Assembly (NCBI GenBank): GCA_032095175.1
Contig: DAMCZI010000036.1
Span: 1 to 46,284 of the forward strand
Source of the DNA: DAMCZI01 sp032095175
Lineage (GTDB): Bacteria; Bacillota; Clostridia; Clostridiales; Caloramatoraceae
Direction of reading: 5' to 3'
DNA: 46,284 bases
Shown: positions 30,978 to 39,588 of the stretch, in pieces
How positions within the stretch are numbered: position 1 is the first letter of the stretch
Layout of the letters: the number at the start of each line of letters is the position of its first letter
Notes under the pieces: model-generated
Databases searched by the model: none
What the model was told of the DNA's origin: nothing
What the model saw: the letters and a program-made list of their open reading frames with translations, nothing else
Made by a program: the position numbers and the translations under genes

Positions 30978-32093
30978 ATCCCTTTTTACAAGGGGTATTA
31001 TTACTTTAAAAATATTTTTTGATGGAATATTATAATATTTTATCTTTCCATAGGCCTTTATAAAGTTACCAATATCTATGGGAAGGTTGAAATATTTTTT
31101 CTCAGAATCTATAGTAATTAGCTTTAAATAAAGCCAGTGGTTTCTCCTTATATATACATTGTTATGACGCTGGTTTTTTAGAGAAGCACCAGGAGTTATT
31201 ATTTCTATGGTTTCTTTTCTTATATTTACTTCAATAAAGCTGTTTATATCAAAATAGTCTCTGTGTGTTGATGCTTTTGATATTAAATCAAATACGATTT
31301 CTATCGGAAAACTTTTATCCTGTAGTGAATTGTTTATAAAATTAAAGGAATCTTCAAGCATTTCTATAATAGTTCCAGAAGATATATGTGTATGTCTTGT
31401 ACTGCTATTATAAATTTTTATTACGGAATGGGGTATAGAATTCTGTGGCTTCTTTCCGAAAAGGAGCATGCCGCCACAGGTAGGATAGGATTTACCATCA
31501 TCCTTATCGATTGTAACTATACCAGAGCTTAAAAGCATAGTATCATTTATATTAAGGTTGATTCCAGATTTACTGAAATAATCAGAAATAAGTTGATTGT
31601 CTAAATCCTTAAGGGAGGCTTTTATTACTGGAAGAAGTTCATAATTAACAATACCAATGTCCTGCAGCATAGAAGCTATTTCTTCCTTTCGCATTATATC
31701 AGTAGTGGAACCTCGCCTAATATAGAATGCACCGCTATCCCTCACTTGATGAGGTTTTTGTTCTGTATTATATATTGTTATTACTCCTATGTATTTTTCC
31801 TTCATACTTACAATATCCACGGAAATAGGTACAGGGGGATCAATGCGTGTACTTACAATTTGTTGTATTTTTTCTTCTTTAAATTCCAATGGGTCGATGC
31901 CAATAATTCTTTTGGTTTTATCCTCAATTCCAATAAGTAAATATCCACGGCCACCTCTCGAATTTGCAATGGCACATATATCCTTTGCAAGCTCTTTTTT
32001 CCCACTTTCAATTTCGAGTCCCAGTTTAAGCTTAAAATCAAGCTTAGGTCCTTCCTCTCTTTGAAGAAGAGAGATGATTTTTTGAGTCTCCAT
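30972..32093 (-). CDS. AlbA_2 (Schlafen-type) ATP-binding domain protein
   Basis: About 373 aa. The N-terminal ~135 residues form an AlbA_2/Schlafen-AAA_4-like domain: 'EGPKLDFKLKLGLE', 'LAKDICAIANSRGGRGYLLIGIED', 'KPHQVRDSGAFYIRRGSTTDIMRKEEI' in parts. These are widespread accessory proteins, often DNA/RNA-binding regulators. The C-terminal half differs from the usual HATPase-like tail of the family and is not recognised ('SSGTIIEMLEDSFNFINN', 'IEIITPGASLKNQ'). The IEIITPG segment resembles the 'vEi.nPG.l' motif in the family's C-terminal region. I chose the ATG at 32093 with GGGTGAG nearby. It is monocistronic. Its role is unknown. Confidence 0.8.
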   Translation of the reverse strand: METQKIISLLQREEGPKLDFKLKLGLEIESGKKELAKDICAIANSRGGRGYLLIGIEDKTKRIIGIDPLEFKEEKIQQIVSTRIDPPVPISVDIVSMKEKYIGVITIYNTEQKPHQVRDSGAFYIRRGSTTDIMRKEEIASMLQDIGIVNYELLPVIKASLKDLDNQLISDYFSKSGINLNINDTMLLSSGIVTIDKDDGKSYPTCGGMLLFGKKPQNSIPHSVIKIYNSSTRHTHISSGTIIEMLEDSFNFINNSLQDKSFPIEIVFDLISKASTHRDYFDINSFIEVNIRKETIEIITPGASLKNQRHNNVYIRRNHWLYLKLITIDSEKKYFNLPIDIGNFIKAYGKIKYYNIPSKNIFKVIIPLVKRDV

Positions 32094-32225
32094 ATACTCA
32101 CCCTTACACAAATTTTATTTTGCAAGTCTCATATATAATATTATTATATAATTTGAATTTGTAAAATGATATATTAATTTATATATCCAACAGACATAAA
32201 TCATATGGTATAATGGTAGAGGAAT

Positions 32226-32276
32226 GAAATATGCTTATTTTTATGGAGATAAAGCTTTGCTTTAAAAGCATATTTC
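32226..32276. repeat. 11-bp inverted repeat
   Basis: GAAATATGCTT (32226-32236) and AAGCATATTTC (32266-32276) are perfect complements, 29 nt apart, in the 292-nt gap before the Usp-like gene. The general layout (GGAAT- stem -loop- stem) resembles the second hairpin of the dispersed repeat, but the sequence differs. It may be a diverged copy. Confidence 0.4.
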
Positions 32277-32385
32277 AGATGCATAGGCTGAGTTAAACTT
32301 TTAAGTGAGTTTGAATGTTAGCAAATAGTAAAAAAACAGTATATAATATACTAGGATATAGTATAGCATGAAAGGGGCTATTGAT

Positions 32386-32781
32386 GTGTATAATGCTGAA
32401 AGTATAATGGTATGTGTTACACAACAAAAAACCTGTGAAAGGTTAATACAGAGAGGAGCAGATCTAAAAAATAAACTAGAAGGCGATTTATTTGTAATCC
32501 ATGTTGCCAAGGAAGGTGTAAACTTTTTAGGAAATAAAAAAGAGGCTGATGCTCTTGAATACCTCTTTGAAATTTCAAAGGGAGTTGGAGCTGATCTTAC
32601 TGTTTTACGTTCTGCAAATGTAACAGATACTATTATAGAATTTGCCCAGAACAAAAAGATAGAGCATATAATATTAGGAGAGCCTCCAATTGAAAGCAAG
32701 GATGAAGGTATTATTAACAAGCTTAAAGAAAGACTTCCTCAGTGTAATTTTTATATAATACCAGCAAATGAGCTTAGTTAA
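32386..32781 (+). CDS. Universal stress (Usp)-like domain protein
   Basis: About 131 aa with the Usp/KdpD-type alpha/beta nucleotide-binding fold: 'IMVCVTQQKTCERLIQRGADL' (strand 1 and helix), 'GDLFVIHVAKEG', 'GADLTVLRSANVTDTIIEFAQNKKIEHIILGE' in parts, and a final strand 'CNFYIIPA'. The 'CVTQQKTCERLIRRG' pattern is close to the Usp region of KdpD sensor kinases. There are no transmembrane or kinase parts here. ATP binding is possible, but the typical GxxGH(9)GS motif is reduced to 'ILGEPPIESK'. GTG 32386 is chosen since AAAGGGG lies 8 nt upstream; ATG 32368 is an alternative. Confidence 0.75.
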   Translation: MYNAESIMVCVTQQKTCERLIQRGADLKNKLEGDLFVIHVAKEGVNFLGNKKEADALEYLFEISKGVGADLTVLRSANVTDTIIEFAQNKKIEHIILGEPPIESKDEGIINKLKERLPQCNFYIIPANELS

Positions 32782-32802
32782 TTATAAGGATGATTAGTAT
32801 AT

Positions 32803-32856
32803 AAATGCAGCAGAAAAAATCCCAAAAAAAAATTGGAGTTTTTGCTGCATTTTTGT
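32803..32856 (+). terminator. Terminator of the Usp-like gene
   Basis: AAATGCAGCA (32803-32812) pairs with TGCTGCATTT (32843-32852), with flanking A and T tracts and TTTTTG after the stem. Confidence 0.85.
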
Positions 32857-33065
32857 ATTTTACTATTATCCATAAATTGCCTAAAAGCCTGTATGCTGCT
32901 GGATTAATAAATATTTTAATAAAGTGAGAAAGTAAGGAATAAAATGAGGAAATAAGTAAATACTTTAAAATAAGAAAGAAAATTATATGTTTTCTTAATT
33001 GCAAAAATATTCTGAATATAGTATGCTCTAATTAAACAAAAATATAATTAATGGGGTGATTTGAA

Positions 33066-33479
33066 ATGATTCAGGTATTGACCGGCGAAAAAGGATCCGG
33101 AAAGACCAAGAAAATGATATCACTTGCTAATGAACTTGTTAACAGTTCAAAGGGCAACATTGTCTATGTTAGCAACAACCTGGAAAGCATGTTTCAACTT
33201 AACTCAAAAATTCGTCTTATGGATGTTTCACAGTTCCCCATTTCCAATCTCGATTCCTTTGTTGGGTTCCTCTATGGTATAATTTCATCTGACTATGATG
33301 TTGAGACGATCTTCATTGACAATCTTAATGTAATTCTTAATGACAATAATCAATCAATTCCACAGTTCGTTGAATACCTAAAAGATTTATCAGTTAAATA
33401 TGGAATTAAGTTTATAACTGGCGTTAAAGGCTCTAGTAATACTTTGCCTGAACTTGAAGTTGAATATATTGCGGTTTAA
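33066..33479 (+). CDS. Small P-loop ATPase-like protein
   Basis: 137 aa with a Walker A 'TGEKGSGKTKKM' at ~6-17 and a Walker B-like 'ETIFIDNLN' at ~79-87, then 'LKDLSVKYGIKFITGVKGSS'. It is far shorter than PilT, RecA or AAA proteins, yet looks like a minimal NTP-binding fold found as a single-domain protein in clostridia. The molecular function is unknown. GGGGTGA precedes ATG 33066. It is separated from the downstream methyltransferase by a terminator. Confidence 0.75.
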   Translation: MIQVLTGEKGSGKTKKMISLANELVNSSKGNIVYVSNNLESMFQLNSKIRLMDVSQFPISNLDSFVGFLYGIISSDYDVETIFIDNLNVILNDNNQSIPQFVEYLKDLSVKYGIKFITGVKGSSNTLPELEVEYIAV

Positions 33480-33485
33480 TATATG

Positions 33486-33520
33486 AGGGGGATTTGTAAA
33501 TGTCCCCCTTTAATTTTTTT
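33486..33520 (+). terminator. Terminator of the P-loop ATPase gene
   Basis: AGGGGGA (33486-33492) and TCCCCCT (33503-33509) form the stem, followed by TTAATTTTTTT. Confidence 0.85.
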
Positions 33521-33589
33521 AAATTGTGGTATATAATACATACATCTTATTAACTCTCTTATTTTCTACTGAAGGAGATGTATAAATAA

Positions 33590-34744
33590 ATGAACAGGCA
33601 AATATGTGATAAGATAAAGTTTATGTTGTGGGGAATGACTTCAAGAATAGAGGAAAACAAAGACTTTATTAATTCCATAAATTTTCTTTTTAAGTCAGGA
33701 CTTAAAGAATACAAAGGAATATACTCCATTGATGAAAAGAAAGTAAATTTTAATGGAAAAGATACTGGATTATCAATTGCGGACATTCCTCAATATATTG
33801 CAGAGGAATCTATGAATTATGATTCTCTTGAGTTTTTTATAGACGAAAGGGGAAAAACAACGATACTTTATGCAGACAATAAAGGTGTTAAGACAAAACA
33901 GGTTGATTCAGTAAATAATCAAGGTGATGAGGGAATAAAAACATCCCATATACTAAATAGAAACTATTACATAAAGGTTGGAGAAGCCGATGCACTATTA
34001 AAAGAAATAGGCATATTGACCAAGGAAGGTAAAATCAAAAATGATATGATAAGAAAGTACAATCAGATAGATCATTTTGTTGAGCTTGTTGATAGTATGA
34101 TAGACGAGCTTATGGACAGTGAAACTATAACTGTGCTTGATTGTGGGTGTGGAAAGTCATATCTAACCTTTGTGCTCAATTATTACATAAAGGAAATTAA
34201 GAAGAAGAACTGCTACTTTATAGGAATAGACCGATCAGGAAAGGTTATTAAAGCATCCAAAGACATTGCAAAACGCCTTGGGTATAAAAATATGGAGTTT
34301 ATTGAAGGCGATATTAATACCTACAATCCAGAGAAAAGGATTGATTTGGTAATAAGTCTCCATGCATGTGATATTGCAACCGATATGGCATTAGGAGTTG
34401 CAGTAAAGGTTAATGCAAGGGCAATAATGTGTGTTCCCTGCTGCCATAAGGAGCTTCTTTCACAATACAGCTCTGACGTTCTTGAACCTGTTATAAAACA
34501 TGGAGTATTTAAAGCAAGATTTGCAGATATGCTTACAGATGGAATCAGGGCACTTCTGCTTGAAACACAGGGGTATAAGGTTTCTGTTGTGGAATACATT
34601 TCACCACTTGAGACCCCCAAAAACCTGCTTATGAGAGCTGTTAAGGCTGGAGAGCGAAACCAAAGGGCTATAGAAGAGTATAGAAAACTTAAACAAACAT
34701 TTAATATAGAACCATATCTTGAAAGATATTTGGAGGAAATATAA
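33590..34744 (+). CDS. SAM-dependent methyltransferase (Methyltransf_32-like)
   Basis: 384 aa. A ~150-residue N-terminal region of unknown type precedes a Rossmann methyltransferase with motif I 'VLDCGCGKSYLTFVL' (~182-196), an acidic end of strand 2 'YFIGIDRSGKVI', 'EFIEGDINTYNPEKRIDLVISLHACDIATD' in parts, then the cysteine-containing 'CVPCCHKELL' that marks the PF13679 group (also seen in eukaryotic METTL25/RRNAD1). Members are thought to methylate RNA or protein; the substrate here is not known. GAAGGAG precedes ATG 33590. DUF1904 starts at the base after its stop, so the two are translationally linked. Confidence 0.87.
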   Translation: MNRQICDKIKFMLWGMTSRIEENKDFINSINFLFKSGLKEYKGIYSIDEKKVNFNGKDTGLSIADIPQYIAEESMNYDSLEFFIDERGKTTILYADNKGVKTKQVDSVNNQGDEGIKTSHILNRNYYIKVGEADALLKEIGILTKEGKIKNDMIRKYNQIDHFVELVDSMIDELMDSETITVLDCGCGKSYLTFVLNYYIKEIKKKNCYFIGIDRSGKVIKASKDIAKRLGYKNMEFIEGDINTYNPEKRIDLVISLHACDIATDMALGVAVKVNARAIMCVPCCHKELLSQYSSDVLEPVIKHGVFKARFADMLTDGIRALLLETQGYKVSVVEYISPLETPKNLLMRAVKAGERNQRAIEEYRKLKQTFNIEPYLERYLEEI

Positions 34745-35071
34745 ATGCCACAGATAAGATTTAGAGGATTAAACAGTGAAGGTGTTAAAGCTATAAGTAA
34801 AGAACTTGTTGATAACCTTACAAATATAATTGGATGTCCAAGAAACTATTTTATATTAGAGGTTGTAAATTCAACATTTATTCATGATGGCAGCGAGATT
34901 GAGACCTATCCATTTGTTGAAGTTGCATGGTTTGACAGAGGGCAGGAAGTAAAGGATAAAACTGCAGCAGAAATTACAAGAGCAGTTAAATCTATTGGAG
35001 ATAGAGATGTTGATGTTGCATTCATTGAGTATAAAGAGGATTCTTACTATGAAAATGGAAAGCATTTTTAA
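34745..35071 (+). CDS. DUF1904 family protein
   Basis: 108 aa. A tautomerase-like fold is predicted for DUF1904: 'MPQIRFRGLNSEGVKAIS' starts with Pro2 as in the tautomerase/MIF group, and 'EVAWFDRGQEVKDKTAAEIT' and 'VDVAFIEYKEDSYYENGKHF' follow in parts. The function is not established. It begins immediately after the methyltransferase TAA (ATG 34745), with GGAGGAAAT inside the upstream gene, so it depends on that gene for translation. Confidence 0.85.
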   Translation: MPQIRFRGLNSEGVKAISKELVDNLTNIIGCPRNYFILEVVNSTFIHDGSEIETYPFVEVAWFDRGQEVKDKTAAEITRAVKSIGDRDVDVAFIEYKEDSYYENGKHF

Positions 35072-35081
35072 AATATGAAAT

Positions 35082-35126
35082 AAAAATGAAGCATACAGGA
35101 AAGTTTCCTGTATGCTTCATTTTTTT
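35082..35126. terminator. Bidirectional terminator after DUF1904
   Basis: AAAAATGAAGCATACAGGAA and its complement form an ~19-bp near-perfect stem, with T's on the right flank. The stem extends into the 3' end of the HAD gene (stop 35117). Confidence 0.9.
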
Positions 35127-35779
35127 CTATACTTTTCAACAATCTCTTCAAAGCCATGAATGAGATTATCTGCTGCTTCTTCAAGTTCTTCTGGAGTACA
35201 TGTGCCATAGGAATCAAATATTCCTGTTACCTTCATATTGGCAGCCTTAGCTCCTTTTACAGCGGATAGGGTGTCCTCAAATACCAGGCACTCTGAAGAA
35301 TCAACTTCAAGCCTTTTGGCAGTCTCCAAAAATACATCGGGATAGGATTTATCCCTTGGTACTTCACAGGTTGTTACAACCTTGTCAAAGTAATTCAAAA
35401 GGTTGTTCCTTTTAAGGGAAGCTATGGCAAGATCATGGAAATTACTTGTTGCCAGGGCTATCTTATAATTGTTTTCTTTTAGGTACTCCAGGAAGTCTGC
35501 TACTCCTGCTTTAGCTTCAATTACTGATGAATAATAGTCACCAACCATAGATGTCCATTCGTTTTTTATTGTTTCTACATCGTCTTCAATATTAAATCTT
35601 TTCCTAAAATAGTGTGCAGTTTCTGTAAAACCCAGTCCCTCTATGCTCTTTTGAAGATCATCAGGAAGGGCTATACCTCTTTTCTTTAGATAATCTATAT
35701 CTACCTGTTTCCATACCCACATTGAATCGATCAGGGTTCCATCTAAATCAAATATTACTGCTTTTATATTAGTAAGCAT
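35117..35779 (-). CDS. HAD family phosphatase (beta-phosphoglucomutase-like)
   Basis: About 220 aa, a HAD subfamily I hydrolase. Motif I is 'VIFDLDGTLIDS' (nucleophile Asp and acid/base Asp); a helical cap follows ('DYLKKRGIALPDDLQKSIEGLG'), then motif II 'ALATSN', motif III Lys in 'VPRDKSYPDVFLETAKRL' and motif IV 'CLVFEDTLSAVKGAKAANM'. This is the PGMB/phosphatase-like group; the substrate is probably a small sugar phosphate, but it could be any phosphomonoester. AAGGAG lies 7 nt before the chosen ATG at 35779; the in-frame extension to 35881 has no site and runs into repeat copy E. Confidence 0.9.
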   Translation of the reverse strand: MLTNIKAVIFDLDGTLIDSMWVWKQVDIDYLKKRGIALPDDLQKSIEGLGFTETAHYFRKRFNIEDDVETIKNEWTSMVGDYYSSVIEAKAGVADFLEYLKENNYKIALATSNFHDLAIASLKRNNLLNYFDKVVTTCEVPRDKSYPDVFLETAKRLEVDSSECLVFEDTLSAVKGAKAANMKVTGIFDSYGTCTPEELEEAADNLIHGFEEIVEKYRKK

Positions 35780-35849
35780 CATATCACTCCTTAAAAAACA
35801 TACACCTATAGGATATAATAAAATCCAATTTGGCACAATATAAAGGTTG

Positions 35850-35912
35850 GGGATTTTACATAAATGTTTAGGTTCCAGCAATGCGGAATCATTTATGCGA
35901 AAAATATATAAG
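35850..35912 (+). repeat. Dispersed two-hairpin repeat, partial copy E
   Basis: Only the second hairpin is recognisable: TTTTACATAAATG, loop TTTAGGTTCCAGCAATGCGGAAT and CATTTATGCGAAAA. The first stem region upstream is not conserved. It lies between the HAD gene and the CoA-disulfide-reductase promoter. Confidence 0.65.
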
Positions 35913-35933
35913 GGAATAAAATAAAATTACATT

Positions 35934-36037
35934 ATACCCGTATGGGGTACTTGACTTTGTTTAAAAATTATCATATATTTAAATTAGATAGAGTACTGAA
36001 ATATAAAGCTTTTCAAAATAATACCATAATAGGGTAT
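35934..36037 (+). promoter_or_regulatory. Promoter with two CsoR/CstR-like palindromes before the CoADR gene
   Basis: TTGACT (35951-35956), 17 bp and TATATT (35974-35979) make a strong promoter. Just upstream is ATACCCGTATGGGGTAC (35934-35950), a TACCC-N5-GGGTA palindrome. A related ATACCATAATAGGGTAT (36021-36037) sits in the leader directly before the ribosome-binding site. This spaced GC-in-AT shape resembles sites of CsoR-family repressors; CstR, the persulfide sensor, controls sulfide/polysulfide genes in staphylococci. No csoR/cstR gene is in the window. Confidence 0.6.
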
Positions 36038-36051
36038 AAGGAGATGGGAAT

Positions 36052-38529
36052 ATGTCCAAAAAAGTGGTTATTATCGGTGGCGTTGCTGGAGGAGCAAGTG
36101 CAGCTGCAAGACTTAGAAGACTTGATGAGAATATGGAAATTATAATGTTTGAAAGGGGAGAATATATCTCCTTTGCAAACTGTGGTTTGCCATATTATAT
36201 TGGCGATACAATAAAGGAAAGAGAAAAGCTTCTTGTACAAACTGAAAAGGGAATGGAAGCGAGATTTAATATTGATATAAGACCAAAGAGTGAAGTTATT
36301 AGAATTGATAGAGAAAAAAGGGAAGTAGAAGTACTTGCTGATGGAAAGACTTATACTGAAACCTATGACAATATTGTTTTATCTCCAGGAGCGGAACCAT
36401 TTGTTCCAAATATAGAAGGGGTAAAAAGAGAGTCTATATTTACACTAAGAAATATGGCTGATGTGGATAAAATAAAGGGATATATAAATGAGAAAAAGCC
36501 TCAAAGAGCGGCAGTTATTGGTGGCGGATTCATAGGGGTTGAAATGGCAGAAAATCTAAGGCACCTTGGAATGGATGTTACAATCGTAGAAGCTGCAGAA
36601 CAGATATTATCCTTTATGGATATTGAAATGACAAAATTTTTAGTAAAGCACATGGAGGAAACCGGGGTAAGCGTAATAACCGGGGATGCTGTAAACAGCT
36701 TTAAGGGTGACAATGAAATAGAGGTTGTTCTAAAAAGTGGAAAGACAATTCCAGTAGACATGGTAATAATGGCAATAGGGGTAAAACCTGAAACAAAGCT
36801 TGCAAGAGAAGCAGGTCTTAAGATTGGAGAAAGAGGAGGAATTAAGGTAGATGAATATCTTAGAACTTCTGACCCATCCATATATGCAGTTGGAGATGCC
36901 ATTGAGGTTATAGATTTTGTTCAAGGAATAAATACGCTGATACCACTTGCAGGTCCTGCAAATAAGCAGGGAAGAACAGCAGCAGATAACATTTGTGATA
37001 GAAATGTAAAATTCAATGGTTCCCAGGGAACATCAATATTAAAGGTGTTTGATTTAACAGCAGCAAAAGTAGGAAATACAGAATGGATGCTTAAAAGAGC
37101 AAATATACCATATCTTAAATCCTATACGCATTCTGCTTCACATGCAGGATACTATCCTGGAGCCTTTGTTATGACTATAAAGCTTATATTCTCACCTGAG
37201 GATGGAAAAATACTAGGTGCTGAGATTGTTGGAAGGGATGGAGTAGATAAGAGAATAGATGTGCTTTCAACAGCAATGAGGAGCGGATTAACGGTATACG
37301 ATTTAGAGGAACTTGAACTTGCATATGCTCCACCATTTTCCTCAGCAAAGGATCCTGTAAATATGGCAGGATATACTGCTTCCAATATATTAAAAGGTGA
37401 CATGAAGGTAATGCACTGGGATGAAGTTAAGAAGCTTGGTGATGAATATTTCATACTTGATGTTAGAACACCGGTTGAATATGAAGGCGGTCATATTGAA
37501 GGTGCAGTAAACATTCCAGTTGATTCCCTAAGGGAAAGATTAAATGAGCTTCCAAGGGATAAAAAGATATTTGAATACTGCAAGATAGGACTTAGAGGAT
37601 ATGTTGCATATAGAATACTTGCACAAAACGGATTTGAGGTTTATAACCTAAGCGGAGGAAATGACCTTTATACAATAGCAGGGTATGAGAATGGCAAGAG
37701 TTTTAAAAAGGATACTAACACTAAATGTATCATGAATGATGTAAAGGATGAAAAAAGCTGTAATGCTTCGAATACAATAAAAGTTGACTGCTGTGGACTT
37801 CAATGCCCTGGACCTATAATGAGGGTTTATAAGGAAATAGAAAAAATCAATGAAGGTGATGTGCTTGAGGTCCATGTAACAGATTCAGCCTTTTCAAATG
37901 ATATAAAGTCATGGTGTGAAAGAACCGGAAATACTCTAGTTGGAATTGAAAAAACCTGCTGTGACTTTGTAGCCTATGTAAAAAAAGGGCTTGATGATAA
38001 AAAAAAACTAGACTTTAATGAAGCACCAATAAATATGAACAATAGAGAAGTTGAACTTCCACAGGGAAAGACGATGGTGGTTTTTAGTGGAGAGCTTGAT
38101 AAGGCAATAGCATCCTTTATAATTGCCAATGGAGCGGCCTCTATGGGAAGACCTGTGACTATGTTCTTTACCTTCTGGGGATTAAATATACTAAGGAAGA
38201 ATTCCAAGGTAAATGTAGAAAAAACATTTATTGAAAAAATGTTTGGCAGGATGATGCCAAGAGGAAGCAAAAAGCTTGGACTTTCAAGGATGAATATGGG
38301 GGGAATGGGTTCAAAGATGATAAGAGGAATAATGAAAAAGAAAAATGTTTCCTCCCTTGAAGAATTAATTGAACAGGCGAAACAAAATGGAATAAAGCTT
38401 GTTGCCTGCTCCATGTCCATGGATGTTATGGGTATTAAGAAAGAGGAACTAATTGATGGCGTCGAAATAGGTGGAGTTGCCTACTACCTTGGAGAAGCAG
38501 AACAATCTAATGTAAATCTATTTATATAG
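36052..38529 (+). CDS. CoA-disulfide reductase/NADH oxidase fused to rhodanese, TusA and DsrE-like domains
   Basis: 825-aa multidomain sulfur-redox protein. Residues ~1-445 form a FAD/NAD(P)H pyridine nucleotide-disulfide reductase ('VVIIGGVAGGASAAARLRRL') with the single active Cys44 in 'SFANCGLPYY', as in CoA-disulfide reductases. Residues ~455-545 are a rhodanese with Cys510 in 'EYCKIGLRG'. Residues ~572-645 are a TusA/SirA domain with Cys585 in 'CGLQCPGP'. The C-terminus (~665-825) is a DsrE/DsrF-like domain ('TMVVFSGELDKAIASFIIANGAA' in parts). The Cys chain could pass a persulfide from the reductase to a TusA/DsrE carrier. AAGGAG lies 8 nt before ATG 36052. The gene stands alone behind CsoR/CstR-like palindromes, consistent with a sulfide, polysulfide or oxygen response. 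Confidence 0.92.
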   Translation: MSKKVVIIGGVAGGASAAARLRRLDENMEIIMFERGEYISFANCGLPYYIGDTIKEREKLLVQTEKGMEARFNIDIRPKSEVIRIDREKREVEVLADGKTYTETYDNIVLSPGAEPFVPNIEGVKRESIFTLRNMADVDKIKGYINEKKPQRAAVIGGGFIGVEMAENLRHLGMDVTIVEAAEQILSFMDIEMTKFLVKHMEETGVSVITGDAVNSFKGDNEIEVVLKSGKTIPVDMVIMAIGVKPETKLAREAGLKIGERGGIKVDEYLRTSDPSIYAVGDAIEVIDFVQGINTLIPLAGPANKQGRTAADNICDRNVKFNGSQGTSILKVFDLTAAKVGNTEWMLKRANIPYLKSYTHSASHAGYYPGAFVMTIKLIFSPEDGKILGAEIVGRDGVDKRIDVLSTAMRSGLTVYDLEELELAYAPPFSSAKDPVNMAGYTASNILKGDMKVMHWDEVKKLGDEYFILDVRTPVEYEGGHIEGAVNIPVDSLRERLNELPRDKKIFEYCKIGLRGYVAYRILAQNGFEVYNLSGGNDLYTIAGYENGKSFKKDTNTKCIMNDVKDEKSCNASNTIKVDCCGLQCPGPIMRVYKEIEKINEGDVLEVHVTDSAFSNDIKSWCERTGNTLVGIEKTCCDFVAYVKKGLDDKKKLDFNEAPINMNNREVELPQGKTMVVFSGELDKAIASFIIANGAASMGRPVTMFFTFWGLNILRKNSKVNVEKTFIEKMFGRMMPRGSKKLGLSRMNMGGMGSKMIRGIMKKKNVSSLEELIEQAKQNGIKLVACSMSMDVMGIKKEELIDGVEIGGVAYYLGEAEQSNVNLFI

Positions 38530-38535
38530 TAAAAG

Positions 38536-38603
38536 TGCCAGGAACGCGGCAGGTTTAATAACACTGGATTACCCAGCATATTAAACTTGCCGCGTTCCTG
38601 GCA
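38536..38603. terminator. Long bidirectional hairpin after the CoADR gene
   Basis: A 25-bp stem with one G-T pair (38536-38560 against 38579-38603) contains the unusually GC-rich CCAGGAACGCGGC. It separates convergent genes. Its outer sequence TGCCAGGAA/TTCCTGGCA recurs at 45435-45454. Confidence 0.85.
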
Positions 38604-38607
38604 TCTT

Positions 38608-39438
38608 CTATTTTATAAGAGCCATTATTTTATCAAAGAGTGACATTACAATCTCAATAAGAATTAATATAATAACCATCCATTCAAGGCGGGTGCCTCG
38701 CTTAGCATGGGTTAATCCTGAGAAAACCTCTGTAATGTCTAAAAGTACTTCGGTTTTATGACGGATTTTTTCATATCTATCCTTTAATTCAAACAGCTCT
38801 GAAAGCTGAACAAAAAAGTCCTCAATGTGCTCATTGTTCCAGGCTATATCAGGCTTTTCAAGAAGCATTATGTATGAGATAGTATTATACTTAAACCTTA
38901 ATACCTTTGCTGATGTTTTAGCAAGTTTTTCATCACTTAAATCCAGGTGACCTTTATCAAGGAATATTATTACTTTTTCTATATCATCAAGGAGAAGGTC
39001 AATATCCTCTTCTATCTTTTCAAGTGCAATTGACTTAGCTAGTACAGTTGAGATAATATCTAAGTGAGGTTTTTTAAGCTCTACAACTGTAACAGAGTTA
39101 TAGTTCAACTCAAAGCTGGCTTTTTCATCAACATTTAGATGAAAATCATCTGCGCGGTTTACGTTAATATTATCATTAAGATTTTCATCTATTTTTTTTA
39201 AGTAAGTTACGATATCCTTTATTTCATGAAAAGCCAGGTTTATGCAAACTATGCTTCCAAAGTGATATATGTAGACGTTTTTACCCTCTGGCTGTGGAAT
39301 TATCCCTTTAAGATACTTTTCGTCAAGTATAAGGGGTTCCTCCCATTTAAACTTTTTATTGATGCCGAAATGACTTGCAATTTTGTTCAAGCTTATTTCA
39401 GGAGCAACAACAAATGCTTTAAAATGAAAATTTATCAT
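38608..39438 (-). CDS. RMD1/YagE (DUF155) family protein
   Basis: About 276 aa. The RMD1-family domain is recognised from 'GKNVYIYHFGSIVCINL', 'ALEKIEEDIDLLLDDIEKVI', 'RFKYNTISYIMLLEKPDIAW' and 'FELKDRYEKIRHKTEVLLDITEVF' (in parts), ending with a single C-terminal membrane helix 'WMVIILILIEIVMSLFDK'. In yeast, Rmd1 relatives act in mitochondria and sporulation; bacterial members have no defined function. They are probably tail-anchored, with the bulk in the cytosol. ATG 39438 is chosen with GAGAGG 9 nt upstream. Confidence 0.85.
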   Translation of the reverse strand: MINFHFKAFVVAPEISLNKIASHFGINKKFKWEEPLILDEKYLKGIIPQPEGKNVYIYHFGSIVCINLAFHEIKDIVTYLKKIDENLNDNINVNRADDFHLNVDEKASFELNYNSVTVVELKKPHLDIISTVLAKSIALEKIEEDIDLLLDDIEKVIIFLDKGHLDLSDEKLAKTSAKVLRFKYNTISYIMLLEKPDIAWNNEHIEDFFVQLSELFELKDRYEKIRHKTEVLLDITEVFSGLTHAKRGTRLEWMVIILILIEIVMSLFDKIMALIK

Positions 39439-39588
39439 TACTATCATTCCTCTCAGCTTTATACACTTATATTATGTACTATTTTATAAAATTTTCACTG
39501 AAGAGTAAATTGTTTTTTTTATTTTCTTTAATGCGCCTTAAGCTATTTTGTGGTAGAATATAAGCAAATACATATAGGGGGTGTTGGT

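Noticed and set aside
32200..32240. tRNA-like string GGTATAATGGTAGAGG
   Set aside because: No acceptor stem, anticodon arm or TTC arm can be completed around it. No tRNA gene was found in the window.
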